A DNA stretch of 64,000 bases from Haemaphysalis longicornis. Lineage: Eukaryota > Arthropoda > Arachnida > Ixodida > Ixodidae. The notes under the pieces were generated by a model. That model did not search any database and was not told the DNA's origin. It saw only the letters and a list, made by a program, of their open reading frames with translations. The position numbers were made by a program, and so were the translations under genes. The DNA lies in contig CM023453.1 in assembly GCA_013339765.2 (NCBI GenBank), forward strand, positions 86,618,685-86,682,684, in the 5' to 3' direction. Below, piece after piece: positions 10,566-22,097 of the stretch (its first letter is position 1; each line of letters opens with the position of its first letter).

Positions 10566-12464
10566 AATTTTTGCTCGCTCTTCGACTCGCTTGATGGAAA
10601 TTGCAGCAGCCTATGCGCAGTGTCCCTCGCCGGATGCCCGTCGTATACGCTCAGCCAAGTCAATGCTTATCAAGCCCTTTACTTCCCCGTAGAGAAGCAG
10701 CAGCTGTTGAAACAAACTTGCGTGACGCAAGGTGCGGCTAGTGTCAGCGCTTTCACAATCGATTGGCTGTGTTTGCCGTTCTTGGCAATCCCGAATTTTT
10801 TGACAAAGTATGGGGAACGCTGCGCGAAAACAGTAAAAACTTCGCAAACTCGCGCATGAGCACACACATATTTTCAGGTGCAGCTTTTCAGCTTATCATT
10901 GCACTGATTACATCGAAGTTTCTTAGTATTATGCAAAGTACTTGTGTGTGTGGCCACCTGCTTTGTACGAAGCTTCGGGTACACAAGATTGTTCTACCAG
11001 ACTGCCCGATACACATAAGCAATCAGCTGTGTCCCTGTAGGACGTAACGTTTCGACGACGAACTACACAAAAAATTGGCACTCGATTACAGTACTCCATA
11101 ATGCGAAATTTGAGCGCAGCGCAAACTGCAGTCTCCTCGGCAATGGCGCATAGCTGCTGCGTCTCCGGAAGTGATCCCGTCATTTGCGAACGCAGTACGG
11201 CGCACTCTATACTCTGACGTTATCTCGTAGCGCATCGCTGCCGGGGAGCATTTCTCGCGCGGCCTGAACATACCGCCCTCCCCCTCACACTTTCGCCATA
11301 CTTTCATTCTCCACTTTCCACCTCACTCCATCTACAGTGCCCTTTGCGTTCTCTGGGTTACAGCAAAACTGACGCCGAGGAATGACGCGAAAGCACAGAA
11401 GCTGGCGCTTAAGAGCTGCGCTCTAAACATTATTGAGCCTTCCGCAATACAGTGAAAGAGTTAGTATTCGAGGTAAATCTTTCGCTGTGCGAAATATCAC
11501 TTTTGTGCAATGGTTTTGCTAGGTTTCTGAGCAGCTTGCCTGTTCCAGGAGAAATTGCTAAGGATGGCTCAGAAAGAGATGATGCAGTTGACTCAGGCAG
11601 CGCATGACAGACTCTCTTGGAAGTCAGTGCGAGAGTGGTTTGTTCTGTAGTGGTCTTAAATAGGCTGCTGCTGATGATGATGATGCTGAATGCACCCTTT
11701 TTACTACTCAAAATTAGTTGAAATACGCTTCACAAATGGTCGTACATTCGGAAATCCAAATAGAACTCTAGGGTTGGTAAGGTCTTCGTATTCTCACACC
11801 GTGATTTTTACCATGTGGCCATACAGGTACAGTCTTTGTCAAAATTTTCTAAGCCATGCAAAGCGGGCATATGCCGCGAAAAATTCGATGTACAAACTTA
11901 CCCATCGAGCGAAGGCTGAAACTTTTCATTCCTGAAAGCTGGATAAAATACCTTTCTTTGCTACAGTCATAAAATGAGTTGGTCAAAGTTAAACGTCAAG
12001 CTTCCGCCTTGAATTGTTCGTGGCCAAGAAACCTTTGGCGTGGCCTAGAAAATTTTGACAAACATTGCACGTAGTGTCATTGGATGTTGGACATGTGAAA
12101 TAGAAACCATCGCATGGTTACCAAGAAACTGACAAGGAAGCTATGTAACCGTGTTGCAAATGTCAGTGGGAAAGTGCACGTTATATATTTATCCCTTTGA
12201 GTGCGGTTGGTGAGTAAAGACTTCACCTCACTTATCGTGCACGTTGATTACGTGCCATCTAACCCGCAAACTGGGTCACCGCAGTGACAATGACAGCTGG
12301 AATGATGTACTATCTTTATTGTTAGCGTTATAGACACCTGGTGGGCAAAACAACCGGCTCATTTATCCCGTTTCGGTAGGCAGAGCTTTGCGAAGAGAGG
12401 GATATGAGAAGCCGTTAATAATGCGAAGCATTTTTTCTTAACCGTACCCTCAGAACCGCGCGAC
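10566..12464. other. No recognisable feature
   Basis: Several open frames (10410-10859 +, 11110-11183 -) show no domain or favourable codon use. A short ATGATGATGATG tract sits near 11680. Confidence 0.45.
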
Positions 12465-12550
12465 GGTTTCAGCTTGACGCCTTATATCTGCAAAACAAAT
12501 GCATATTTTGTCACGTTCACACAAGTAACCCTCCTAATAGCGTAACTGCA
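12465..12550 (+). repeat. Dispersed repeat, copy 1
   Basis: TATCTGCAAAACAAATGCAT and the following stretch to TAACTGCAG match, with substitutions, the block at 15180-15243. The two lie in the same orientation 2.7 kb apart; the family is unknown. Confidence 0.6.
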
Positions 12551-15179
12551 GAGGATTGTGCCTTGAGAATCGGAAAGGAAGAATTAGAAAATGTAATTTA
12601 AAAAATCCCGAGCCATCTCCACTAACGGGCAACCTGGGTAGGGGCATTTTTTGCCAACGGAGACGAAACCGTTGGCGAGTAGAGGTATACAGCTTTGCTG
12701 TATAAGTCTTTTGTATTTGAAGCACGAAAATCTCTAGCGCGAGGCGTAAATGGGTGTCTCGGTGTTTTTTAGTACGTGTTACGTTCTAGCGCGTTACCGA
12801 GTTTGCCGAGCTTTTAGTACCGTGACTACATGAGACGACGATTACGACGATTACAGGAGACGCCAACAGCCCCAGCCTTAATGGTTTTGCCCCTAAAAAA
12901 TTGTCTTGCCATTCCGTATCTGTTAGAGGGCTGTATAGTGAATTCGTAAGCTCCTGAAAACGACTACACTTGCTGATAGAGGTGTTAGATGTTTTGTTCC
13001 ATTACACTAAAGGTAGTTACGCTCGCTTTGTGGTATCAGTGGTAGACCGTGATAAGCATCCGCCGGACAACATCCTGCCGGACATACCTCATGCGCTGAG
13101 CTTACTGAGCGAGAAATTTGGGTCGGGAGCCATGTTCGAGCAAACTACGGTGCTCCTATACATCCCGGTGGAAGTGGCCATCCACCCAAGCCGAGCTCCT
13201 CGCAGTGCGGAATGTTCTACTGCTCACAACTGTGCTTTCCACCCCTGCTTCAACCGAGTTTTCTGTCTACACTGATTCACCCGCTGATGTCTGAGATCCT
13301 GGAAAAACATTTACGTCAAACAAACTTGTTCTACAAATCTAGGACATAGCGGACATTTACCCCTGCCGTATTCGCGTGTCATGGCGCCAACGCAACAGCC
13401 ACCCTGGAATGCAGGCTGCAGATGTTGGTACGCACCTCGTGCGTGCGCAATATCCAGCTCCGCTGGCACCTTCCTCAGCGGCTGTTCGCCTCGCAAGTGT
13501 AAAAGTCCGTCTTCGGCGCACCGCGCGCACACAAATATCTCCGCGCGGTACGGATCTCTCTGGCGGGTGTCCCGCTTATATAGATGGGGTCCTTCTCCGA
13601 CGACTTCATTTTGGGGTAACCCTCACGCCGGCTGGCCGTTACGAGGACCTGGCCACCCCAGTACCATGTCCCGTTTGACTAGACGTGCCCCTTGTGCCCC
13701 GCTCCTGTTGAGCAGGCTACAGCAGAGCGCTGGGGAGTTGCCCAGCCGTACGAAGACTACTCCTCGCGCACCTCGCCTCCTTCGGCCCACGCCCTGGCCG
13801 TCCCCTGGACTCCACCTAATGGACACAGGGTCCACATCACGGCCCGCTTCTCCGTTTTTTTCGAGAATTTGGAGAATAAATGTGTATATAGTTTTTATGC
13901 TTATTAGCAAACTTCCGTAATAAAAAAACATATTTGGGCCCTCTCTGGCTTGACGCTTGCTCCCACCGTCTTGAAAACGAGGTTTTGGCAGCGAGCCGCC
14001 GATTATCATGCTGCCTTTTTCTCTCTTTTGTCACTCCTCGTATGCGCTCTTCTCCTCGGGGCTCTTGACTTATCGTGGCCTATCCATAGCGGTGTGTGCG
14101 CAAGGCTCGCATCCGCAAAAGGCAGCCACAAAGCAGGTACGCCTCATTACGAGCTCAATTCCCATTTTATGCGAGGCGCCCAGACGCGATGCGTGCATCT
14201 GAAGAAAAAAAAACACAAAGAGACACTTACCACGCATTCGGTCACTATTGACTGCAAAGCCGGCAGTAAAAAAGGAAATAAAACGTCAGAAAAAAGAAGG
14301 TGCGTCTAGGATTTGAACCCCGGATACATAGAAGGCTAGTCCAACATACAAAGCCTACACAATCGCGATCACTCAATTTTAGTCAACAAAATGTCGACTT
14401 AGTGAATGTGTTAAGGCCTTCTATTAAGAAACGTAGGCTATAAAACGTGTATACATACGCAGAATTCTAATAGGATGCATGTACTAAACGTGTAGACATG
14501 TATATAATTCTAATTACAAAAGCAGCAAAGCATATTTACACTAATTAGGGATATGCAATGCTTAAGAGAGCGACAAAAAAATTACAGGGAAAGAAAACGA
14601 TTACCCTCCGTTTGTGTGCTCTGATATCTGAATAGAAAGGGAAAAGAAACACAAACAGAAGAAGTGCCGTATTGTGGTCAACCAACTGACTAAAACCACG
14701 AAAAAGAAAAAGGACCATGGTTATGATGATGAGAGGACACCCCCGCACAACTAAGGGACATCTACCTTAGCAGAAGCTCTGAAACGTTGTCCTGCATGAA
14801 GTACGCCTCTATAGAAGACGCAAGGGAACGCAAGAATGCTGCACACGAGAAAAGACAAAGGCACTCGCTACATCTACATGCACCTCCATCTGACAAAAAC
14901 CGCAATCATTAGCACGCGACGATTACAAGTGAGACACGTATTTATTTCGTGGAGCAGAAGTACTACAACAGATAGCATAATCCCGAAAAACTAACCACTA
15001 GATATACACGACCGCAAAGCTTGAAGTAAATCCTAGTGTTTTCGCAATCTCACACGTATAAGTATCCCTGATCTTCTTTCTTTTTCAGAAAGGACACAAC
15101 CTTGATGTCCACCGTTCCGCTGTAAAAAGGGTCGCCCAATGCGCCCCGTGGACTTACGGTCGTCACTTTTTAGGGAGAC
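12551..15179. other. Unassigned region with a promoter-like and a polyA-like motif
   Basis: CTTATATAGATGG at 13569-13581 resembles a TATA box, and GAATAAATG near 13875 resembles a polyadenylation signal about 300 bp downstream. No coding sequence with a recognisable family lies between them. The frame 12970-13275 (+) has a plausible composition but no identity. A B-box-like GGTTCAAATCC occurs on the minus strand near 14315 without a convincing tRNA around it. Confidence 0.35.
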
Positions 15180-15243
15180 GGTTCATATCCGCAAAACAAA
15201 TGTACAATTCGTCAAATTTGCACATGTAATCGTAACACTGCAG
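15180..15243 (+). repeat. Dispersed repeat, copy 2
   Basis: TATCCGCAAAACAAATGTAC through CACATGTAATCGTAACACTG aligns with 12480-12545. No terminal structure is evident. Confidence 0.6.
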
Positions 15244-15859
15244 CCATTGTAAAGAAACAAGGGGTACATGATGCTGCTGGTGATGATACGTGAAGCTATC
15301 GCGCTCCATCGGAATACACGGAGCTTTATAAAATAATTATATATCATAAAACTGAAGGGGTGCTTCGTGCTTGGACACAGTACCGCACTAATTGACCCTG
15401 ATAAATGTACGGGGATGGCTGCCCATGAGCAGATCGCTACCCATAAGGGCAGTCGTGACAGAGAATAACCCTTCGTGCCTCCATGTGGGACCTTCGAAGG
15501 ACTTTCGCTTGGGGAAAATAAAGGATGTGGTATTCCAGATCGGTCAAGGAGGGAAAAAAATGCAAAAAAAATTACAGTACTAATACTGAAATAAGTATTA
15601 TAAAGTGCTAAGAAAAATACTGCAAAAACAATGGCACATAAACACGTCGTAAAAGAGGAAAGAAAATTTTAATGAAAAGCGGTTCGAGGCCTTGTGCTGT
15701 GTATTTTAGAACAGATGCAGACTGCAGCATTGACCGAGCACACAGCCTATGCTGCACAATTTTTGGTGGGGATGCCCAGAACAGGAAACGCTGTGAGCAC
15801 CACGAATAGCCATTGCAATCGGGGTCAGAGTTCCTGAAATTTTCTGGGAAGTGAACGTG

Positions 15860-16860
15860 CTCCCTGTCAGGCTCAGCCTCGGTGGTATCTTGTGGCAAGT
15901 CCAAGCTGCTCAACTGTGCAGTGCCGTATGCTATGGGCTATCGTCGAGCCTGGAATTAAAGCCACCCAAGAAGGATCTTGGCCCGAATTATTTGTTGGCC
16001 ATTATGCTCGACACATACATTCGTCGATGCCGAAGAAGAGTTCACCGGTATGCATACTGTCGCTGCCTCCTTAGTCTTGGCTACCGAGTCTGTCAACCTA
16101 CAGGTTATCAAGCCACATGTTGTAGGCTTCTCCAGACACCGGGGCAGTCATTCATGATGCACTTGCTGCCGTAGATAGAAGTAAAACACGCTAAGAAGCT
16201 CGAAGAAGTCAGACTCTTGCCTTTGGTAAATCCTTCCCTGTCAGCTTTTTGAGCAAGCAGGCGAAGATGTGCGGTCCGTGAAAAACGGGGCGCTTGACTC
16301 TGTCCGACAGGACGACGCCAGATGTGGTGCACCGCTCAGCAAACTTGTTCGGGTCTATTCCACCGCGTTCATGCCTGCCGAATTTCATGCCGGATTCAAT
16401 TAGAAAGCGGGTAGAGTCCTCGGCAGGGACGTCTTCTTCGACGTTGAACTTGAAGTTAAACTGCCACGCGCAGCCGTCTGGTGCTGGCTGGCAGTTCTCG
16501 TCGAAGAAGCTGAACCCCAGGTGGACGTGCTTCATCAGAATCCCATTGTCCCGCACTGAGAAGTACTGGTAAGCGGATGGCTTGACCTGAGGGCCCGTAG
16601 GCACGACCAGAACACCGGGTTACTCCTTGACCAGTGCCACGTGGTTGCACCCGTGGGCGATGAGCATAATGATGTCGAATTCCTTATCCAAGTTTGAAGC
16701 CCACGCATCTGGAATGGTGCAAAGATCGGTGGGATCCCTCGGCCTGTTTTTCACCTCGCTGCCGTTGGGGCTCTGGCATCCGGAGCTGGAAGGGAACTTG
16801 AACGCTGGGCGGGCGGCGACTTCCGGCTGTTCTGTGGAAGCAGCGGCTGATGCGCGTGCG
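15860..16860 (-). pseudogene. CNOT7/CAF1-like deadenylase, intronless pseudogene
   Basis: The minus strand resembles the CCR4-NOT catalytic subunit CNOT7/CNOT8 (Pop2/CAF1), a nuclear/cytoplasmic DEDD-family mRNA deadenylase. Recognisable segments in order: WASNLDKEFDII, a degenerate VALVKE-stop-PG where the family has its first DEDD motif (DTEFPG), HVHLGFSFFDENC, WQFNFKFNVEEDVPAEDS, FAERCTTSGVVLSDRVK, LLKKLTGKDLP, FFELLSVFYFY, and after frameshifts GSDSMHTGELFF. The first catalytic Asp is replaced by Val and an in-frame TAA sits at 16620-16622. At least two further frameshifts or stops follow. Absence of introns suggests a retrocopy. The best open stretch is 16604-16209. Confidence 0.85.
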
Positions 16861-18085
16861 AGTTAAAACGTCATCTTCCTCTGCGGCTAAGCTTTTTACT
16901 CAGTTTCGTGTGCCGTAAGTTCGAACGTTAATACACCAACATATGTAAAACACGTACAACAAACAGCTCATGCGTAATGAAGGCATTTCTCTTTGCTAGT
17001 CCCCACTTGTCATAAGCACATACTTTTCGATGCAGAGAAAACAAGCAATTAAAGCACGAACACTCCACGGTGATACACCTCTAAGCGCCAGCTGTTGTAT
17101 GGCCATGAGATTAGGATGACTCCTGAATGAAAACATTTCATTCGCTGCGTTTAATAGTCGCCGCTTGAAACCGGGCAAGAAATAACGAGTATCCGCAACC
17201 GTCATGTGTGCACGTCTGGTTTTGGGTCACAATGTGTAAGAGATGGCCTGGACACTTTTGGTCAGTCCCCCATGTGGGTATGTGCCTTGTGCGTCATGTG
17301 GGTGGGGTGAGCACTGGCGGCGAAGTAGCTGCAGCATGCACTTTTTTCGTCGCTTTTTCCACTTGCGGCGAAATCTTGAAGGCACGGTGAATTTTTCTTG
17401 CGTTCGCCGGCCCAACAAACAAGAAGGATCAGAGGGGTTAGCTCTACGACAGAGCTGTCATATCGGCGAAAGCATCTTTTTCTTGCTTTGTGCTCGGCAT
17501 CAAATGCGGCACCCACTTTGTTTTGCAGGGACACGCAGGGACACGCAGAGTAGAAGCACCCCCGAAATAAACTATTTCCAGCCGTCGCCTCGGTACGACA
17601 CAGACTTGTTCCTTTACCCCAGTTTCCGCATCGCGAGAAAACTGTACAAGCTTTTTTATTAGTAGTATTTTAACCACAAGCTCACGTCAGCGCAATTAAT
17701 CATAATTGCTTCTTTTCAGCGACTCATAAAAAGTTGTCTTCCTTGTCACACAAATCGGAAGGTAGTCTGCGCCCCCCCTTCCGTGTTTCTGCACGCCATC
17801 CACAGCGGCCGTCCCCCAGTTAACCAGCCCCCACTCACGACTCATTGATTTATTCCCTTTTCCAGTTCCCTACACACCCCTCCCACAACTTAAACAAAGT
17901 GGTCCTATGCATCAAAACCCCAGCTATGCGATCAATAAATTTCGTCTTCTTTCCCGCGGAGATGTTATGGAAACTTTCAAAGAAAATTGTAGCCCCCTGT
18001 TTACTCCAGAAACTGCGGCCGCTCTCGTGCAAGAGAGAAAAAACCTTTAATTAACGCTGAAGAGGTCAGCCCCACTAACGTTACG
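16861..18085. other. No gene; one copy of the window's dispersed repeat motif
   Basis: Around 17255-17300 the text CAGTCCCCCATGTGGGTATG is the inverted, diverged form of the motif repeated in the 4900-5437 minisatellites. Beyond this I see nothing assignable. Confidence 0.45.
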
Positions 18086-18089
18086 GCTT

Positions 18090-19640
18090 GCTACTCGAGA
18101 TGGGGGTGAAGGACAGTGAGATGAAAAGGGGGATTAGAGAGAGTAAAAGAAAAGAAATAAAAAAAAATAAAGCGGGACGGGGTAGGAGAGATGTACACAT
18201 GTACAATATGTATATGTTCAGACGGCTCACAGGACCTCTTCCAACTCTGTGTCCACAAGAAAAGTAAACAGAGTTTTGTCCCCAGCACTGCCTCGCCATA
18301 ATTTCGTCAGGGTCCAAGGAAGTGTGAAAGTTCTAGAGCATTTCTACGTCGGAGTCGCACAAGTTCCTCCGAAGCTGTTGCCCGTTCACTGACATATCGA
18401 GGGAAGCGGCATAAAACGTGCCCAATGTCTTCATTAGTAGGGCACACTGGAAACGGCGACTCTACCCATCCTAGCTTAAGCGAGAAGCTGCGGGTATAGG
18501 CCACGTTAACTCGCAGCCGGTGTAGCACACCTTCAATTCCCTTGGGCAGATCCACATACCCCGGAAATCGCACTTGCGGTCTATCACAAGGAGAGGCGCA
18601 TACCTTCTCAGAGGATCCTTCCTAGCAGGCAGATGGAGTTCCCAACATAGGTCAAATGTAGCTACTTTGCTATCCTCGTTGAGACCGGGATTTCAATGCT
18701 GTAGTTTACGTCGTGGGCTTCTCTGGTGGCCGTATCGGAGACGATTTTGCCCGTTATACCAGAATGTCCTGGTAGCCACTGAAGGCAAATTTTATGTCCT
18801 TCGCGCTCCGCACTTGTGTATGTCTTATTCAAATTCCAGACAATTTCATTGCGGCAATCAGGCGGCTTGTAAAGAACTTCGGAAGGCAGGCCGGGAATCG
18901 GAAAGCATTATCCACCGCCGAGAGCAGGACTTCTGCTTATGTAAAGGCTTGCTGCTCTGCCATCTGCTAGCTCAGACGCCGTGAAAGATGTTTTGTGGTT
19001 GAGCTTCTCTTTAATGGGCCATCCCGCTGACGGAATCCATACGCCTATTTCCGAAGAGGCCGAAGTCGCAGATCCATTCGTGCACACTTGGATGTGGTCT
19101 GGATAAGTGGTGTTATAATGGTTCAGGACAAAACATGTCAAGGTCGATGCGGGCATTGACGACTTTTTGTCTATTCTAGGTAAAGTGGTGCACACAGCCC
19201 ATGCTGACTACAACCACGGTGGAGTAGCGGGCAGTTTGGGTCGGAGGTAATTAGATGGCAGGACGTGCTCCACGCGAGATGCAGAGTCTGCAGCCAGAGG
19301 ATAAGCCACGCATCGATAAACATGGCGGATACCGATACACAGCAGTTCTTGCCGAAAAGCATCTTGCCTCACATAAGGCTCCAATTGTGGAGGTGCATTT
19401 TGGAAGGCCTAGGCATATTCGCAGAGTTCGAGCTTGCAACCTTTCCAGAACCTCAAGTCTGTCCTCGACACAACATGTAAAGCCGGAAGGCTACATATCG
19501 CAAGAGGCCTACGATGAGCGTTTTGTATAGCTGCAAGAGTGCTGACACTACGTAGCGCCAGGGTCAAAACGTGAACGAACGGAAGAAGTCCCTCTTTTAG
19601 TCGCCTGAGAGCCTTTCAAAGAGAACACGAGTTTGCAGTT
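18090..19640 (-). pseudogene. I-like LINE, decayed 3' half of ORF2
   Basis: Minus-strand fragments in changing frames give, in order, QARTLRICLGLPKCTSTIGA (end of the RT thumb region, near 19430), IQVCTNGSATSASSEIG with SFTASELA (RNase H motifs with first Asp lost, near 19100), and LRVNVAYTRSFSLKLGWVES followed by a Cys/His-poor remnant of the C-terminal zinc region (near 18450). These are diagnostic of I/R1-type elements encoding RNase H. Many frameshifts and stops exclude function. An A-rich tract near 18150-18175 may mark the 3' end. Confidence 0.75.
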
Positions 19641-19726
19641 AGGCCGTCACCTGCTGCAGGTTACTGCATGTGGCGCAAAAACAACAGAATCTGTGGCCCA
19701 TGGACAACGAACCAACCATACAAACC

Positions 19727-19968
19727 GTGGTGGCTCAGTGGCTAAGGCATTGCGCTGCTGAGCACGAGGTCGCGGGTTCGATTCCCGGCCGCCGCGGCCG
19801 CTTTTCTGATGGAGGCGAAAAGCAAAAACGCCCGTGTGTACGAAATTTCGGCGCACGTTAAAGATCCCCAGGTGGTCAAAATTAATCCGGAGCCCTCCAC
19901 TACGGCGCGCCTCATCGCCTGCGCTGCGTCGGCGCGTTAAACCCTGCAATCAATCAATCAATCAATCA
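19727..19968 (+). mobile_element. Ruka-like tRNA-derived SINE
   Basis: The head carries a good A box (GTGGCTCAGTGGCTAAGGCA) and a perfect B box (GGTTCGATTCC), so an internal RNA polymerase III promoter is intact. The body GGAGGCGAAAAGC, GATCCCCAGGTGGTCAAAAT and GTCGGCGCGTTAA is well preserved, and the tail is (AATC)n to 19968. The layout matches the tick SINE family Ruka as I recall it. The plus-strand frame 19670-19861 across it is spurious. Confidence 0.88.
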
Positions 19969-20456
19969 TGGCGGGAGGGAAGAGACAAATCTGAAACTGA
20001 GCTCATCCAGGACGCAAATTTGGCCAAGGATGCGAGAGCCGAATTCCATTCCTCCCCCCATTACTTGGAAATCTGCCGTCGGCTCGCAGTGAGAATAAAA
20101 GTAAAGTAAATGCACGAAGGGTGAATCTGGATACGGCATCCGAATCAGGGGCCCACGAAATGCGAATCGAGTATGCACCCCCTGTTAGTCTTTATTCATG
20201 TTTCCACCAAATTTGATGTATCATTTTTTCTGCTGGACCATTTATGTCCTTATTGTGCGGTTATGTTTGTGTGCGTTATTTTATGGCGTAAGTAACAAAA
20301 AAGCAGCCGTGGTGCGGGCAGAAATGCACGACGGCCTAGCGTTGGCTCTAGCTAGCTGGAAGTTTACCTATAGTACATGCGATGACGGCCTCAGAATTAT
20401 GAACGTATGAGGTATGCAATTAAGCATATAGGAGTAATTTAGCAGGCTAATTAAAT
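19969..20456. other. No recognisable feature
   Basis: I see no coding signal or repeat between the SINE and the LINE fragments. Confidence 0.45.
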
Positions 20457-20784
20457 GGTTGAAATTTGAAATTTACCATAACTACGCTTATATATTGCTA
20501 ACAAGAGCTAAGAGACAGACAGGGAGAGGGAGAGAGAGAAATATTTTATTTTTATTTTTCGAGCACAAGCCTCACATCGTGAAAGGCACCCCTAGTCCGG
20601 GATTCCTTGGCTTGGGCCGGCTGTGCTTGCTCGCGTCACCAGGTTGAGCTGGGTATCCAGGTCTGGGGTGGCCAGGGAATCCCTCCACTGCTGGAAGGTG
20701 TGGTTGGGAAGTAGAGACAAGTCTAGGAGTGCATTGGCACGCCCATACAATGCATAAGAAGGAAACGGCGCTTGAAGGTGTTAT
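20457..20784 (-). mobile_element. 3' end of an I/R1-like LINE
   Basis: Minus-strand translation gives FQQWRDSLATPDLDTQLNLV then TRASTAGPSQGIPD and a stop, a C-terminal tail common in tick R1-like LINEs, followed by an A/T-rich end with AATAAA-like sequence near 20540 and a GA-rich tract. It is joined at about 20784 to the ORF1 fragment of a different LINE, so a deletion or recombination brought two elements together. Confidence 0.5.
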
Positions 20785-21396
20785 GGCGCGCAGCTGGTGA
20801 GGGATGTCGTCGATGGTGACTCCTTTAGTCGCAGGGTGACCAGGCGTGTCGTTCAGAGCTGCGAAGTGCAGCCCAGAACACGCTAGCTGTCGCGGGGCAC
20901 TTCGGTGACCTTCCGGTAAAGCACCAGAGCGCCTCGCACTTCGTCGTCGGGGACGTTGTGGAGCACCCAGTGCAGCTTTAGCGTACGTACTGGCATCGCG
21001 GGTCGATTATTAGGCACCTTCAGCTCCTTCACTTGAAGTTTGGAGGTTAGCAACCAGCTTCACAGCTGCATCGGCTTTCTTGAACGCTACGGCCCACAGG
21101 TGGTTCATCTTATATGCACCCAAGGCAACAACCTCGGGCAGCAATATTAAACTCAAACGAGTCGCGGAAATCTTCCACCTTGTAAGGCCTGGCTTTCACG
21201 TCAGCGTGGCAGAAACATGGTGTTGAAAACAGATGGTCAGGATGGCAATTGAGGCAGAATAACTTGGTATTCTTAGTTTGAAGCGTTGCAAAAACAGAAG
21301 ACATGGTACTGAGGGCCAAAGCGCCCGCCAGCGCCCTTGAATGGAGCTCGCTATCTTGCGTCCACGCTGCATAGCGGCAGGGAAGCAGAATCTCAA
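20785..21396 (-). pseudogene. Tx1/L1-like LINE 'E', 5' end with broken ORF1
   Basis: This fragment starts with GAGATTCTGCTTCC, shared with the 5' ends of LINEs A and B, directly after a tRNA-Lys head. Broken frames then read ADVKARPYKVEDFRDS, MNHLWAVAFKKADAA, LKLHWVLHNVPDDEVRGAL and TRLVTLRLKEGVTIDDIPHQ, which line up with residues about 50-190 of LINE B ORF1. Several frameshifts are present, and sequence beyond about 20785 belongs to another LINE, so the rest of E is missing. Confidence 0.8.
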
Positions 21397-21412
21397 CTGA
21401 GCTAGCTGGGCT
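21397..21412 (-). tRNA. tRNA-Lys 5' head flanking LINE E
   Basis: GCCCAGCTAGCTCAG is the first 15 nt of the tRNA-Lys gene with one change; LINE E begins immediately after it. Not a functional gene. Confidence 0.75.
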
Positions 21413-21476
21413 ACGGGAGGAGGGTATGCCAACGGCCACCTGCAACTGCCGCTGCGGGAAAAGGAAAAAAGACCTA

Positions 21477-21548
21477 CGCCCAACGAGGGGCTCGAACCCA
21501 CGACCCTGAGACTAAGTCTCATGCTCTAACCGACTGAGCTAGCCGAGC
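21477..21548 (-). pseudogene. tRNA-Lys pseudogene
   Basis: Two bases are missing from the anticodon loop (GAGACTTAGTCTC) and an extra base lies in the D arm, so no Lys anticodon can be presented. A LINE 3' remnant adjoins its 5' end. Confidence 0.85.
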
Positions 21549-21574
21549 TTTTTTTTCTTTATTACAAAAAAAAG
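21549..21574 (-). mobile_element. Minimal 3' remnant of the tRNA-targeting LINE
   Basis: On the minus strand TTTTTTTGTAATAAAGAAAAAAAA matches only the last bases of LINEs A-C (AATAAAGAAAAAAA) and is flanked by CGGCTAGCT on both sides. It looks like an extremely 5'-truncated insertion with target duplication at the same tRNA site. Confidence 0.65.
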
Positions 21575-21648
21575 CTAGCCGACGACTGAAGGGGGTTTGC
21601 AGACAGTCACCTGCAACTGCCCCTGCGGAAAGAGGAAAAAAAGCAGCA

Positions 21649-21721
21649 CGCCCAACGTGGGGTTCGAACCCACGACCCTGAGATTAAGAGTCTCATGCTC
21701 TACCGACTGAGCTAGCCGGGC
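21649..21721 (-). tRNA. tRNA-Lys-CTT: tRNA-Lys(CTT), array 1
   Basis: Full 73 nt, anticodon CTT in loop CTCTTAA. One T-loop change gives GGTTCGAACCC, which keeps the B box. A T7 terminator follows in the spacer. Confidence 0.9.
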
Positions 21722-21787
21722 GAACGGACGGAGGGTTTGCAGACGGCACCTGCGGCTGCTGCTGCTGAAAGAGGAAAAAAAGCAGCG

Positions 21788-21860
21788 CGCCAACGTGGGG
21801 CTCGAACCCCACGACCTGAGATTAAGAGTCTCATTGCTCTACCGACTGAGCTAGCCGGGC
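21788..21860 (-). tRNA. tRNA-Lys, array 1, with indels
   Basis: An acceptor-stem C is lost, a C in the T arm is gained and one lost nearby, and an extra T sits before the D arm. Either decayed or carrying consensus errors. Confidence 0.7.
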
Positions 21861-21926
21861 AACGGAAGGAGGGTTTGCAGACGGCCACCTGCGGCTGCTG
21901 CTGCTGAAAGAGGAAAAAAAGCAGCG

Positions 21927-21990
21927 CGCCCAACGTGGGGGTCGAACCCACGACTCTGAGATTAAGAGTCTCATGCTCTACCGACTGAGC
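21927..21990 (-). tRNA. tRNA-Lys 3' part, interrupted by LINE A
   Basis: The 3' 64 nt of the gene, starting at GCTCAGTCGG after the LINE A A-tail. The 5' head is at 31789-31810, 9.8 kb away. The 15-bp target duplication CTCTACCGACTGAGC is at 21976-21990 and 31789-31803 (plus-strand text). Confidence 0.9.
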
Positions 21991-22066
21991 TTTTTATTTT
22001 TTTTCTTTATTGCCTGGTCATGGCTTCAACAAAACAAAAACAAACAAGCTTACAGCAGAAGTAAAA

Positions 22067-22091
22067 ACACTAGCGTATCATTTGCTAGTGT
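22067..22091 (-). promoter_or_regulatory. Conserved 3' UTR hairpin, LINE A
   Basis: ACACTAGC (22067-22074) and GCTAGTGT (22084-22091) form a perfect 8-bp stem with a 9-nt loop, 6 nt after the ORF2 stop. LINEs B and C carry a hairpin at the same place with different but still complementary stems. Confidence 0.7.
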
Positions 22092-22097
22092 CAAAAT

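Noticed and set aside
12970..13275. 101-codon frame on +
   Set aside because: Plausible composition but no family motif, splice sites or repeat match that would support a gene.
13370..13900. Possible LTR with TATA box, polyA signal and TGGCGCC primer-site-like sequence at 13382
   Set aside because: The order of the signals is inconsistent with one LTR, only seven bases match a tRNA-Lys primer site, and no gag/pol sequence is present.
14300..14375. B-box-like GGTTCAAATCC on the minus strand
   Set aside because: No convincing A box, anticodon arm or acceptor stem; not a tRNA gene.
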